Notes under the pieces: generated by a model | Database searches by the model: none | Seen by the model: only the letters and a program-made list of their open reading frames with translations | What the model was told of the DNA's origin: nothing | Assembly (NCBI GenBank): GCA_016716235.1 | Contig: JADJWS010000001.1 | Coordinates: forward strand, 558,001-622,000 | Source: Candidatus Defluviilinea gracilis | Lineage (GTDB): Bacteria > Chloroflexota > Anaerolineae > Anaerolineales > Villigracilaceae | Length of the DNA: 64,000 nt | Direction: 5' to 3' | Shown here: positions 8,334-16,969 of the stretch, in pieces | How the letters are laid out: each line of letters opens with the position of its first letter | How positions within the stretch are numbered: position 1 is the stretch's first letter | Made by a program: the position numbers and the translations under genes

Positions 8334-8420
8334 CGTAGGTCAGGCTCTTGTGCCCAGATATGGGTATGTAGCCTGACACCCTCCATATTTATGAATGGCG
8401 GGTTGAAAACCCGCCCTACA
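8334..8420. repeat. Dispersed inverted-repeat unit (CGTAG..GGTCAGGCT / GGCGGGTT..CCCGCCCTACA), copy 1
   Basis: Contains paired GTCAGGCT/AGCCTGAC and GGCGGGTT/AACCCGCC hairpins. The same arrangement occurs at 10562-10630, also between genes of this block. Confidence 0.7.
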
Positions 8421-8457
8421 AATACTTATGCAAGAGGTCTAATAAAGGAAAAATCTC

Positions 8458-9786
8458 GTGAAAACTTTTTATCAAATCTTAGCCAATACCGTGATTGCCA
8501 ACGTCACCAATATGACCGTCTGGTTTGCGATGATCTTTTTTATGTATCTCGAAACGAAATCGGTCACCGCCACTTCAATTGTTTCGGGCATCTTCCTTGT
8601 GTTCACCGCTGGGTTGGGGATATGGTTCGGGAGCCTGGTTGACCACAACAAGAAAAAGAATATGATGATTCTTTCGGGCGTGATTTCACTGCTCATTTAC
8701 ATCGTCGGCTTTGGAATCTATCTCGCCTTCCCCGCCGAAACATGGAAGAACCCAACCAGCGTCACGCTCTGGGTTTTCAATGTGCTTCTATTGGTTGGCG
8801 TGATCGCAGGCAACATCCGCTCGATTGCCGTGCCGACTCTCGTCACCATTTTGATTCCCGAAGATGACCGCGCCAAAGCCAACGGACTCGTCGGCACAGC
8901 CTTCGGCATCGCATTTTTAATTTGTTCCGCCATCAGCGGTTTGTTGGTGGGCGCGGGCGGCATGTTCTATGTGTTGATCCTTGGAATCGTGATGATGGCG
9001 CTTTCCATTTTTCACATGTGGACGTTACAAATTCCAGAAAAAGAAATTGTGCATCTCGAACAACAACCCAAAGTGGATTTGCGCGGCACGTACGCAGTCG
9101 TCGCCGCCATCCCTGGTTTGATGGCGATGATCCTCTTCGCCACCATCAACAACTTTTTAGGCGGCGCGTTCATGGGACTCATGGATGCGTACGGCCTCTC
9201 GCTCGTTTCGGTTCAAACATGGGGCTTGCTTTTCGCAGTCATCAGCACAGGCTTCATCGTCGGCGGGATGATCATTGCAAAATACGGCTTAGGCAAGAAT
9301 CCATTGTTCGCCATGTTCGCCGCCAACATCGTTATATGGATCGTCTCCGCCGTCTTCACCATTCAACCCTCCATCATTCTGCTGGCAGTCGGCATGTTCA
9401 TTTATATCAGCGTTGTGCCGTTCATCGAAGCCGCTGAGCAGACGATCCTTCAGAAGGTGGTCCCGTTTGAACGACAGGGACGCGTCTTCGGGTTCGCGCA
9501 AAGCATTGAGCAATCTGCCGCGCCTCTGACGACCTTTCTAATTGGTCCAATTACTGAGACATTTTTCATCCCTTTTATGACGACGGGCGCAGGCGTCGGC
9601 TTGATCGGCAGTTGGTTCGGGACAGGTCCCGCGCGCGGCATTGCGCTGGTCTTCACGGTGGTAGGTATCATCGGCTTGATCCTCACCGTTATTGCGATGA
9701 ACTCAAAATATTACAAGTTGTTGTCTGATAGATACATGGACGGCGAAAGCGAGTCGCCAGCCTTGCCTGAAGGCGAGTTGGCGTAA
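8458..9786 (+). CDS. MFS transporter
   Basis: 442 residues, starting at GTG 8458 after AAAGGAAA. About twelve hydrophobic segments alternate with short loops; the first cytoplasmic loop carries GSLVDHNKKKNMM, a diverged form of the MFS motif A. The closest general type is the MDR-like MFS_3 group of drug exporters. Long residues GTGPARGIALVFTVVGIIG near the end form the last helices. It is downstream of the flavoenzyme and VOC genes and upstream of DUF1801 and UvrA-like genes, consistent with efflux of a toxic compound. Substrate cannot be inferred. Confidence 0.85.
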   Translation: MKTFYQILANTVIANVTNMTVWFAMIFFMYLETKSVTATSIVSGIFLVFTAGLGIWFGSLVDHNKKKNMMILSGVISLLIYIVGFGIYLAFPAETWKNPTSVTLWVFNVLLLVGVIAGNIRSIAVPTLVTILIPEDDRAKANGLVGTAFGIAFLICSAISGLLVGAGGMFYVLILGIVMMALSIFHMWTLQIPEKEIVHLEQQPKVDLRGTYAVVAAIPGLMAMILFATINNFLGGAFMGLMDAYGLSLVSVQTWGLLFAVISTGFIVGGMIIAKYGLGKNPLFAMFAANIVIWIVSAVFTIQPSIILLAVGMFIYISVVPFIEAAEQTILQKVVPFERQGRVFGFAQSIEQSAAPLTTFLIGPITETFFIPFMTTGAGVGLIGSWFGTGPARGIALVFTVVGIIGLILTVIAMNSKYYKLLSDRYMDGESESPALPEGELA

Positions 9787-9788
9787 TG

Positions 9789-9873
9789 CCCTCATCCCCA
9801 GCCCTTCTCCCAAAGGAAGAAGGGAGAAGGGAGTCTTGTCCCCTCTCCCTTCGGGAGAGGGCCAGGGTGAGGG
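9789..9873. repeat. CCCTCA-type palindromic repeat
   Basis: Ends CCCTCATCCCCAGCCC and GGGCCAGGGTGAGGG are inverted relative to each other, with an inner CCCTTCGGGAGAGGG hairpin. It lies between the MFS and HhH-DUF1801 genes and can fold in the mRNA. Confidence 0.7.
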
Positions 9874-9887
9874 AAAAGGAGATTTTC

Positions 9888-10487
9888 ATGACCACCAAAA
9901 GCCCCGCATTCGACCTCGCCAACATTGGCGCGCCCGCCACACGCGCGTTGACTCACGAAGGCTACACAACCCTCAAGCAGTTGACCAAAGTCTCCGAAGC
10001 GGAGTTGGCTCAATTGCATGGGGTCGGTCCGAGGGCGATACGTATTTTGAAAGAGGCGTTGAAAGCAAGGGGCTGGTCGTTCAAGCCAGCCAAAGCAGGC
10101 GAGAAGTTGAAGAAGAAAGGCTCGCCCGTCAGCCGCATGGATGTAGTGGATGAATTCCTTCGGGGTTTGAGTCACCCACTCAAAGCGGAGGTAGAGGCGG
10201 TGCGGGCGATCATCAAGGGCGCGAGCAAAGGTATCAATGAAGAAATCAAATGGAAAGCGCCATCCTTCAATTACAAAGGCGAGTATTTGGTAACGTTTAA
10301 TCTGCGTGATGTAAATCGAATCCATCTTGTTTTTCATAACCCGATGATTGCAAAAATAAAAAGTGATTTGCTCGAAGGCGATTACAAAGACAGGCGCATG
10401 ATGTATTTTGCGAACATGAAGGACATCACGGCAAAGAAATCTGAACTTGAGAAGATTCTCAAGCAGTTGATAAAATTGAATTCATAA
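9888..10487 (+). CDS. Helix-hairpin-helix domain fused to a C-terminal DUF1801 domain
   Basis: 199 residues; the start at 9888 follows AAAGGAG. Residues 1-62 form a helix-hairpin-helix/alpha-CTD-like module (LANIGAPATRALTHEGYTTL, then LAQLHGVGPRAIRILKEAL). Residues ~80-199 form the DUF1801 domain (EIKWKAPSFNYKGEYLVTF, NRIHLVFHNP). The same pair of domains occurs in reverse order in the gene at 5795. Function unknown. Confidence 0.75.
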   Translation: MTTKSPAFDLANIGAPATRALTHEGYTTLKQLTKVSEAELAQLHGVGPRAIRILKEALKARGWSFKPAKAGEKLKKKGSPVSRMDVVDEFLRGLSHPLKAEVEAVRAIIKGASKGINEEIKWKAPSFNYKGEYLVTFNLRDVNRIHLVFHNPMIAKIKSDLLEGDYKDRRMMYFANMKDITAKKSELEKILKQLIKLNS

Positions 10488-10561
10488 GAAAAACCATCCC
10501 GCACATCGTCCTGATGTCCTTCGGGAGGTTGGTTTAGATGTTGTAATACCATCAAATCATT

Positions 10562-10630
10562 CGTAGTCAGGCTTTTAGCCTGACGCTCTCTTGAAATTTT
10601 ATTCATGGCGGGTAAAAAACCTGCCCTACA
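10562..10630. repeat. Dispersed inverted-repeat unit, copy 2
   Basis: GTCAGGCTTTTAGCCTGAC hairpin followed by ATTCATGGCGGGT..ACCTGCCCTACA, matching the unit at 8334-8420. It lies 24 bases before the UvrA-like gene. Confidence 0.7.
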
Positions 10631-10654
10631 TGACTAATGAACTGAGGAGAATCC

Positions 10655-12904
10655 ATGCCACAAGAATACATCGAAATTCGCGGCGCGCGCGAAAACAATT
10701 TGAAAAATGTCTCACTGCGAATCCCCAAGCGCAAGATCACAATTTTTACAGGCGTATCGGGTTCAGGGAAATCGTCCATTGTGTTCGATACGATCGCGAC
10801 CGAATCGCAGAGATTGATGAACGAAAACTTCAGCATGTTCGTGCGGAATTTTCTGCCGAAGTACGGACAACCCGACGCCGACTCGATTGAAAACCTGAGC
10901 ATGTCCATCGTGGTGGATCAAAAACGCATGGGCGGCGGTTCACACTCGACGGTTGGAACCATTACAGACATCAATACTTTATTGCGTTTATTATTTTCAC
11001 GGCTCGGCAAACCGCATGTTGGCTCTGCCAATCTCTTCGGCTTCAACGACCCAAAAGGGATGTGCCCCGATTATAACGGACTGGGTCGCAAACTGGATGT
11101 GGACTTGAATAAATTGTTGGATACATCCAAGTCGTTGAATGAAGGCGCGATATTATTCTCCGAATATGCGGTGAATGGATGGTATTGGGGTCAAATCATC
11201 AGCACAGGCTTGTTCGACCCTGATAAGAAGTTGTCCAAGTACACAAAAAAAGAAATAGATGATCTGTTGCACAGCGAGCCGATAAAGATTAAGACCAAAG
11301 TTGGCGCAAAAGATTTCAACATGACTTATGAGGGCATCGTCACGCGCTTCACGAACAAATACATCAAACGTGATTTGAAGACCATGTCGGCGCGGACTCA
11401 AAAGCAAGTGGAGCCGTATATGACGATGGGTCCATGTCACCTGTGCAATGGCGCAAGGTTGAGTCAGGCGGCGTTGAAGAGCAAAATCAACGGCTATAAC
11501 ATTGCAGATTTGACCGCGATGGAAATTCCAGAGTTGATCAAAGTTGTGAAAACATTCAAAGAACCTGCGGCGCAGTCCATTGTCAAAGGCTTGATTGAAC
11601 GCCTGGAACATCTCGTAGACATTGGGCTCGAATATCTCTCCCTCAGCCGCGAAACGGACACTTTGTCGGGCGGCGAGTCGCAACGCGTGAAAGTAGTCAA
11701 ACACTTGGGAAGCAGTTTGACGGATGTGATTTACATCTTCGATGAGCCGAGCGTGGGCTTGCATCCGCGCGATGTGCATCGAATGAACGAGTTGTTGCAA
11801 AGACTGCGCGACAAAGGCAACACAGTCATCGTCGTCGAACATGACCCCGACGTTATCAAAGCCGCTGACCATATCGTGGATGTTGGTCCAAAGGCTGGCA
11901 CGCACGGCGGCAAGATTGTCTACGAAGGCAGTTTTGCGAATTTGCTGAAAACAAACACGCTGACAGGTAAGTTCATGAATCAGAAAGTCCCGCTGAAAGA
12001 TGAGTTCCGCAAGGCAACGGGCAAACTGCCAATCAAGAATGCAAAAGTGAACAACCTGCAAAACGTCAGCGTGGATATTCCGACGGGAATCTTGACTGTC
12101 GTCACAGGTGTGGCGGGTTCGGGGAAAAGTTCGCTGATCAACGAAGTCTTTTTGGCGCAACATGCTGATGCGGTTGTGATTGACCAATCCGCTGTCGGAG
12201 CCAACAGCCGTTCCAACCCTGCCACCTACACAGGCATTTTGGATGATGTCCGCAAGGCGTTTGCGGCGGCGAATAAAGTGCAGGCTTCGTTATTCAGTTT
12301 CAACTCGAAAGGCGCGTGCGAAAATTGTCAGGGGCTTGGCGTGATCTACACCGATCTGGCGTTTCTCAGCGAAGCCAAGACTCCCTGCGAAGTTTGTGAA
12401 GGCAGACGTTTCAAAGATGAAGTGTTGAAATACAAACTGAACGGGAAAAATATTTCGGAAGTCTTGGCGATGAAAGTGGAAGAGGCGTTGGAATATTTCC
12501 AGATTCCCGAAGTGACAAAGAAATTGCAAGCTATGAGTGATGTGGGACTTGATTATTTGAGTCTGGGTCAGCCGTTGAGCACGTTATCTGGCGGAGAATG
12601 TCAGCGCATCAAACTTGCTAGTGAGTTGCACAAAAAGGGAAGCGTCTACATCATGGACGAACCCACGACAGGCTTGCACATGTCCGATATTGGGCATCTA
12701 ATGGAAGTCATCAATCGGCTCGTGGACACTGGCAATACGGTTGTCATCATCGAACATAATTTGCATGTGATCAAGAATGCGGATTGGATCATTGATATGG
12801 GTCCCGAGGGTGGAAGCAAGGGCGGTACAATCATCTTCGAAGGCACGCCCAAGCAACTGGTCAGTGCGAAGCGTTCGATCACGAGTGAGTATTTGAGGAA
12901 TTAA
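10655..12904 (+). CDS. UvrA paralogue (UvrA2/DrrC-like ABC ATPase)
   Basis: 749 residues, against about 940 for housekeeping UvrA. Two ABC ATPase modules are clear: Walker A GVSGSGKSS at 33-41 and GVAGSGKSS near 485, and signatures LSGGESQR near 337 and LSGGECQR near 644. The second zinc module is intact (CENC and CEVC); the first is degenerate, with CPDY in place of CxxC. The shorter length suggests loss of the UvrB-binding insertion. Paralogues of this kind protect against DNA-binding drugs such as daunorubicin and are cytoplasmic DNA-binding ATPases. Its place downstream of an MFS exporter gene supports a drug-tolerance role. Confidence 0.85.
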   Translation: MPQEYIEIRGARENNLKNVSLRIPKRKITIFTGVSGSGKSSIVFDTIATESQRLMNENFSMFVRNFLPKYGQPDADSIENLSMSIVVDQKRMGGGSHSTVGTITDINTLLRLLFSRLGKPHVGSANLFGFNDPKGMCPDYNGLGRKLDVDLNKLLDTSKSLNEGAILFSEYAVNGWYWGQIISTGLFDPDKKLSKYTKKEIDDLLHSEPIKIKTKVGAKDFNMTYEGIVTRFTNKYIKRDLKTMSARTQKQVEPYMTMGPCHLCNGARLSQAALKSKINGYNIADLTAMEIPELIKVVKTFKEPAAQSIVKGLIERLEHLVDIGLEYLSLSRETDTLSGGESQRVKVVKHLGSSLTDVIYIFDEPSVGLHPRDVHRMNELLQRLRDKGNTVIVVEHDPDVIKAADHIVDVGPKAGTHGGKIVYEGSFANLLKTNTLTGKFMNQKVPLKDEFRKATGKLPIKNAKVNNLQNVSVDIPTGILTVVTGVAGSGKSSLINEVFLAQHADAVVIDQSAVGANSRSNPATYTGILDDVRKAFAAANKVQASLFSFNSKGACENCQGLGVIYTDLAFLSEAKTPCEVCEGRRFKDEVLKYKLNGKNISEVLAMKVEEALEYFQIPEVTKKLQAMSDVGLDYLSLGQPLSTLSGGECQRIKLASELHKKGSVYIMDEPTTGLHMSDIGHLMEVINRLVDTGNTVVIIEHNLHVIKNADWIIDMGPEGGSKGGTIIFEGTPKQLVSAKRSITSEYLRN

Positions 12905-12945
12905 GGATTGATGTTACGCAGTCTAGCCACAGACTGCGTAAGCGA

Positions 12946-13000
12946 GCGGAGTCACAGAGAGAAAAAATTATAGGATTTCTCAGCGTCTCTGTGACTCCGC
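12946..13000. repeat. Inverted repeat with perfect 15-bp arms
   Basis: GCGGAGTCACAGAGA (12946-12960) pairs with TCTCTGTGACTCCGC (12986-13000). It belongs to the dispersed GTCACAGAG repeats and can act as a hairpin after the UvrA-like gene; there is no clean T-run. Confidence 0.7.
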
Positions 13001-13035
13001 GGCAAAAAACGTAAGACGAATTAAGGAGATTAGTT

Positions 13036-13413
13036 ATGACAAGCTTAACTCCATCCCAAGAGATTGACAGACAGATCAAAGAGCTAGGCAGTGACTGGCG
13101 CGGCAAACTGCTGGCGCGTATGAGAAAACTGATCCTTTCCGCCACTTCCGATCTTACGGAAGATTGGAAGTGGGGCACCGCCGTATTTGTCTCCAAAGGA
13201 AATGTGGTGGCGGCTGGGATTTTCAAAGATCACGTCAAATTGAATTTCTTCAAAGGCGCGTCGCTGAAAGACCCGAAGAAATTGTTCAACGCTGGTCTGG
13301 AAGCGAAAGGTTCGCGCGGCATTGACCTGACCGAAAATTCAAAAATAGACGAAGCCGCGTTGAAAGAGTTGATCCGTGAGGCGGTGGCGTTGAATTCGGC
13401 GAAGAAGAAATAA
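13036..13413 (+). CDS. DUF1801 domain protein, short
   Basis: 125 residues preceded by AAGGAG. The DUF1801 core is seen in EDWKWGTAVFVSKGNVVAAG, HVKLNFFKGASL and RGIDL. No extra domain is present, unlike the genes at 5795 and 9888. It is co-directional with the UvrA-like gene upstream and the AraC gene downstream, with a perfect hairpin on the 5' side. Function not established for the family. Confidence 0.8.
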   Translation: MTSLTPSQEIDRQIKELGSDWRGKLLARMRKLILSATSDLTEDWKWGTAVFVSKGNVVAAGIFKDHVKLNFFKGASLKDPKKLFNAGLEAKGSRGIDLTENSKIDEAALKELIREAVALNSAKKK

Positions 13414-13424
13414 CATATATAACC

Positions 13425-13507
13425 TGTCACTCTGAGGGAGCGTTGGTTGCGACCGAAGAGTCTCAGATGATCGTGCAAGAGACTCTTCGCTATCGCTTAG
13501 AGTGACA
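13425..13507. repeat. TGTCACTCTGAG-type inverted repeat
   Basis: Ends TGTCACTCTGAG and CTTAGAGTGACA are inverted, with an inner GAAGAGTCTC/GAGACTCTTC hairpin. The right end reaches the first base of the AraC start codon. Confidence 0.7.
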
Positions 13508-14193
13508 TGCAAACAACCATGTCCTTCGATTTCAAAATCCGCCCATCAGACTCGCCGTTGGTTGAAGCCGTGTGGCACACGGAAACAATCGGCAACGACG
13601 AATCGTTCATGTCCACAGCCGAGAGCCGCTGGGAGATGGTCATCACAAAACATCTGGGCAAATACACCTTGAGCATCCGCGGACCCGAAGCGAAGGCGTC
13701 GCGGGCGCAAATCCCAAATGGTCATGCCGAATATTTCGGGATCATTTTCAAACGCAGTGTGTTCATGCCGCATCTGCCGAAACAAAATCTTGTCAACGAA
13801 TCGATTCACCTGCCGCAGTCCACGCGCAGCGCGTTCACGGTCATGGGCGGCGTGTATGAAATTCCCAACTTTGAAAATGCGGATACGTTCGTGACCCATC
13901 TTGTGCGGCAGGATTTGTTGAATCGCGACCAGGTGGTGGATGACGTTCTGCGCGGCGCGACTCAGGGTCTGTCTGTTCGCAGTTTACAGCGGCGTTTTCT
14001 GCATGTGACGGGTTTGACTCACAAGACATTCCAGCAGATCGAGCGGGCGCGTCGGGCGTTGACCATGTTGCAGGCGGGCAAACCAATCGTCGACGTGGTG
14101 TTTGAAGCGGGCTATTCCGATCAGCCGCATCTGACTCGCTCGTTGAAATTGTTCGCGGGGCAGACTCCGTCTGAGGTGGTTAAATCCAAATAA
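13507..14193 (+). CDS. AraC family transcriptional regulator
   Basis: 228 residues. The C-terminal double helix-turn-helix spans roughly 140-225, with SLQRRFLHVTGLTHKTFQQI and IVDVVFEAGYSDQPHLTRSL. The N-terminal ~130 residues are a DUF6597/cupin-like sensor region with no recognised ligand. The first ATG (13507) touches the repeat upstream, and a second ATG at 13519 is equally possible; neither has a clear ribosome site. It probably controls the adjacent DHFR-like gene, or the block upstream. Confidence 0.85.
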   Translation: MQTTMSFDFKIRPSDSPLVEAVWHTETIGNDESFMSTAESRWEMVITKHLGKYTLSIRGPEAKASRAQIPNGHAEYFGIIFKRSVFMPHLPKQNLVNESIHLPQSTRSAFTVMGGVYEIPNFENADTFVTHLVRQDLLNRDQVVDDVLRGATQGLSVRSLQRRFLHVTGLTHKTFQQIERARRALTMLQAGKPIVDVVFEAGYSDQPHLTRSLKLFAGQTPSEVVKSK

Positions 14194-14244
14194 CCGTAGG
14201 TCACGTTTATAACGTGACAGTCACGCTCAAAGCGTGACCTACGG
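14194..14244. repeat. CCGTAGGTCACG palindromic repeat
   Basis: CCGTAGGTCACG and CGTGACCTACGG form the outer arms, with TCACGTT/AACGTGA and TCACGCT/AGCGTGA inner hairpins. It lies directly after the AraC stop codon. Confidence 0.75.
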
Positions 14245-14320
14245 AAGTTGTCGTTTTTATTCAAGACAACTTTTTCGAGCGGAGATACGATGGGGGCATC
14301 AAAGAACAAGGAGATTTGAA

Positions 14321-14866
14321 ATGAGAAAATTAATTGTATCCACACAAGCAAGCATGGACAGCGTGATCGGCAACGCGCACAATTGGGCGTTCGATTATGT
14401 CAACGATGAGTTTTTGGCTTATGCGCGCGAACAACTTTTTGCAACCGATACGTTGGTGATGGGGCGAGTGACCTACGAAGGCTTTGTATCGGCATGGCCC
14501 GCGCGCGCTGGCGTTGACGATTTTGCAGATCGAATGAACAGCCTGCCGAAATATGTCGCTTCACGGACCTTGAAAGAACCGCTCACTTGGAATTCAAACC
14601 TAATCAAGGGTGATGTCACAAAATCAATTGCCGATTTGAAGCAGGGATCGGGTGGTTATATTTTGCAATACGGAAGCGGCGAATTGACGCGCACACTGCT
14701 CAAACATGGCTTGATTGATGAATTTCGAGTGATGGCTTACCCTGTGGCAGTTGGAACAGGACAGCGTCTCTTTGAAAACATTGACCAAACCGCCATGAAA
14801 CTTTTGGAAGTGAAACAATTCAGCACAGGTGTTTTGGTTTTGCATTACGAGCCTGTGAAGAAGTAG
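14321..14866 (+). CDS. RibD C-terminal/dihydrofolate-reductase-like protein, second copy
   Basis: 181 residues, starting seven bases after AAGGAG. The family pattern is present: RKLIVSTQASMDSVIG at the N-terminus, TLVMGRVTYEGF for the cofactor loop, and HGLIDEFRVMAYPVAVGTGQ near the end. It is clearly diverged from the copy at 4923, so this is not a recent duplication. The AraC gene upstream is the probable regulator. Substrate unknown. Confidence 0.85.
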   Translation: MRKLIVSTQASMDSVIGNAHNWAFDYVNDEFLAYAREQLFATDTLVMGRVTYEGFVSAWPARAGVDDFADRMNSLPKYVASRTLKEPLTWNSNLIKGDVTKSIADLKQGSGGYILQYGSGELTRTLLKHGLIDEFRVMAYPVAVGTGQRLFENIDQTAMKLLEVKQFSTGVLVLHYEPVKK

Positions 14867-14974
14867 TCTCAGAGACTCTTTGCTCTAATCAGAGCGACAT
14901 TTCAATTTTGAACGCTGATTTCGCTGATACAATCCAAAGCGAATCGGCGTTTTCTAGTTGTAAAGGAACATCAC

Positions 14975-15871
14975 ATGAAAATTCATTTGATTGACGGCAC
15001 ATACGAATTATTTCGGGCACATTTTGGTGCACCACCAAAAAAATCTTTGAGCGGACAAGAAGTAGGCGCAACGCTGGGACTCGTCCGCAGTTTGTTGATG
15101 TTGCTCCAAACTGAAGGCGTGACCCACGTCGCTGTGGCGTTTGACCATGTGATCGAGTCATTTCGCAACAAGATGTATGCGGGCTACAAATCCAGCGAAG
15201 GCGTTGACCCGATCATCTTGAATCAATTTGAGATCGCTGAAAAAGCGGTCGCCGCGTTGGGTGTGCCTGTTTGGTCAATGGTCAAGTTTGAAGCGGACGA
15301 TGCGATTGCGACGGCTGTGACAAAATTCAAAAAAGAAAAATCTGTGGAGCAAATCATCATCTGTTCGGTGGACAAAGATTTGACTCAAATGGTGGATGGC
15401 AAGAAAGTGGTCTGCTGGGATCGCCGCCGCGAGATTACTTTGGATGAAAAAGGCGTGGTTGAAAAATTTGGCGTGAAGCCAGAATCAATTCCCGATTATC
15501 TTGCGCTAGTTGGCGACTCTGCCGATGGCTACCCTGGCATCAAAGGCTGGGGCGCGGCGTCCACGTCTGCGGTGCTGGCGAAGTACAAGCATATCGAGTC
15601 GATTCCCAAAGACCCGAAGAAACTTCCGTTCAGTCTGGGGCGCGCGACGACTCTGAGCGAAAATCTCCAGCAGAATTACAAGGACGCGTTGCTGTTCAGA
15701 GAATTGTCCACGCTTCGGCTGGATGTGCCGCTCAAAGAATCGCTCAACGATTTGGAGTGGCAGGGAGCTCGATCAAGCTTGAAGAAAGTGTGCGCAGAAT
15801 TACGGGAGGAGAGAATCGTCGAGCGGGTGAAAAGGTGGCGTCGCTCGACAAAATCATCCAAGCAGAATTGA
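14975..15871 (+). CDS. 5'-3' exonuclease of the FEN/PolI N-terminal family
   Basis: 298 residues. The metal-binding acidic clusters of flap endonucleases are visible: LIDGTYELFRAHF, VAFDH, KFEADDAIATA, CSVDKDLTQMV and ALVGDSADGYPGIKGWG, followed by the H3TH DNA-binding region. There is no polymerase domain, so this is a stand-alone 5' nuclease that would remove flaps or RNA primers in replication and repair. It ends 14 bases before the convergent tryptophan dioxygenase gene. Confidence 0.88.
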   Translation: MKIHLIDGTYELFRAHFGAPPKKSLSGQEVGATLGLVRSLLMLLQTEGVTHVAVAFDHVIESFRNKMYAGYKSSEGVDPIILNQFEIAEKAVAALGVPVWSMVKFEADDAIATAVTKFKKEKSVEQIIICSVDKDLTQMVDGKKVVCWDRRREITLDEKGVVEKFGVKPESIPDYLALVGDSADGYPGIKGWGAASTSAVLAKYKHIESIPKDPKKLPFSLGRATTLSENLQQNYKDALLFRELSTLRLDVPLKESLNDLEWQGARSSLKKVCAELREERIVERVKRWRRSTKSSKQN

Positions 15872-15885
15872 CCTAACCCCGCAAC

Positions 15886-16920
15886 CTACGCTTGAAAACT
15901 CACCTTCTCTTTCAACGCTTCAGGTAACTTTGGCAACTTACTACGTTCGATCAAGAATGTCGCAAGTTCTGTGATCTCACGGAAAGCGTAATGCTGGCTC
16001 AACGTCCCTTCGAGGTAGCCCGCCCCGCTGGTGCCGCCCGTCCCCGCGCGGATGCCGATCATCCGCCGCACCATCGAAAAATGGCGGTACCGCCAATTCG
16101 ACAATAACTCGTCGATCTCCGAGAGCGTGTTCAACAACTCAAATGGATACTGAAAAATCGGCATTTCGCGGTACAACGTGATGAACAATGCCGCCTGCAA
16201 TGCCTTCGGCGTCAGATCGCCGCGCCCCTCGGCGAATAAAACTTTCTCGAACTCCGCAAACCTCCCGCCCTCCCCCGCCGACAGACTCTCGCGGTACGCC
16301 TCGCGGTAATCGGACCAGAACTTATCCGCGCCCGCCCCGCTGGTGGAAATATACTCCGCCCAATACTGCTCCTCGAAGAACGGCATCCGCTCCAACCAGG
16401 AGACCACCAGCCCCTTTAACGTCGGCTCGCCCTCCGCGCGCGTCACATCCAGCATATCGGCTTCCGATAGACTTCCGCGCCGCGTGTGCTTGTAATACTC
16501 GCGCTTATGCCGCTCCTCCATTTTCAACCCCAGTTTCACCTCGATCAAACGGAACTGTTTCGACTGAAACCCCGAAGCGGGCAATAGATAATTCCTGAAT
16601 TCCAAAAAGTCGAGCGCGGTCATCGTCTCCAGCACGCCCACCTGTTGATTAACCAACTCCAAAATTTTCACCACGCGCTTCAACTTGCTCGTTGCCGCGC
16701 CCATCTCGCCCGCATTATCGTTGATATTGCCTCCCATGAAAATGCGCCGCACCCGATCCAACTCGAAGATCACCTGCTTAAACCACAATTCATATGCCTG
16801 ATGGATGATGATGAACAACATCTCATCGTTGCCGTCTTCCACCCTGTCAAAACTGCGCGGATGCTGGCTGTTCAAGATCGTATCGAGCCCAATATACTCG
16901 CCGTAATATAGATCGTCCAT
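15886..16920 (-). CDS. Tryptophan 2,3-dioxygenase
   Basis: 344 residues; the start at 16920 follows AAAGGAG, and an upstream in-frame extension has no ribosome site. The N-terminal YGEYIGLDTIL, the FIIIHQAYELWFKQV segment with an active-site His, a second His in WRYRHFSMVRRMIG (haem ligand region) and the substrate loop GTGGTSGAGYL are all present. The enzyme opens the indole ring of Trp with O2 to N-formylkynurenine. No kynureninase or formamidase gene is in the window. It is divergent from a HAD hydrolase gene across 49 bases. Confidence 0.9.
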   Translation of the reverse strand: MDDLYYGEYIGLDTILNSQHPRSFDRVEDGNDEMLFIIIHQAYELWFKQVIFELDRVRRIFMGGNINDNAGEMGAATSKLKRVVKILELVNQQVGVLETMTALDFLEFRNYLLPASGFQSKQFRLIEVKLGLKMEERHKREYYKHTRRGSLSEADMLDVTRAEGEPTLKGLVVSWLERMPFFEEQYWAEYISTSGAGADKFWSDYREAYRESLSAGEGGRFAEFEKVLFAEGRGDLTPKALQAALFITLYREMPIFQYPFELLNTLSEIDELLSNWRYRHFSMVRRMIGIRAGTGGTSGAGYLEGTLSQHYAFREITELATFLIERSKLPKLPEALKEKVSFQA

Positions 16921-16933
16921 GTTGGTTTCTCCT

Positions 16934-16962
16934 TTGTGATACAAGCCTGCCCTGAGTATAAT
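16934..16962 (+). promoter_or_regulatory. Promoter giving a leaderless HAD-hydrolase transcript
   Basis: TTGTGA (16934-16939) and TATAAT (16957-16962) are 17 bases apart. The ATG at 16970 lies seven bases beyond the -10, so the transcript would begin at or next to the start codon. Confidence 0.65.
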
Positions 16963-16969
16963 CCCCTTC

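Noticed and set aside
11153..12187. 344-codon minus-strand frame opposite the UvrA-like gene
   Set aside because: It is a shadow of a strongly conserved ABC ATPase gene.
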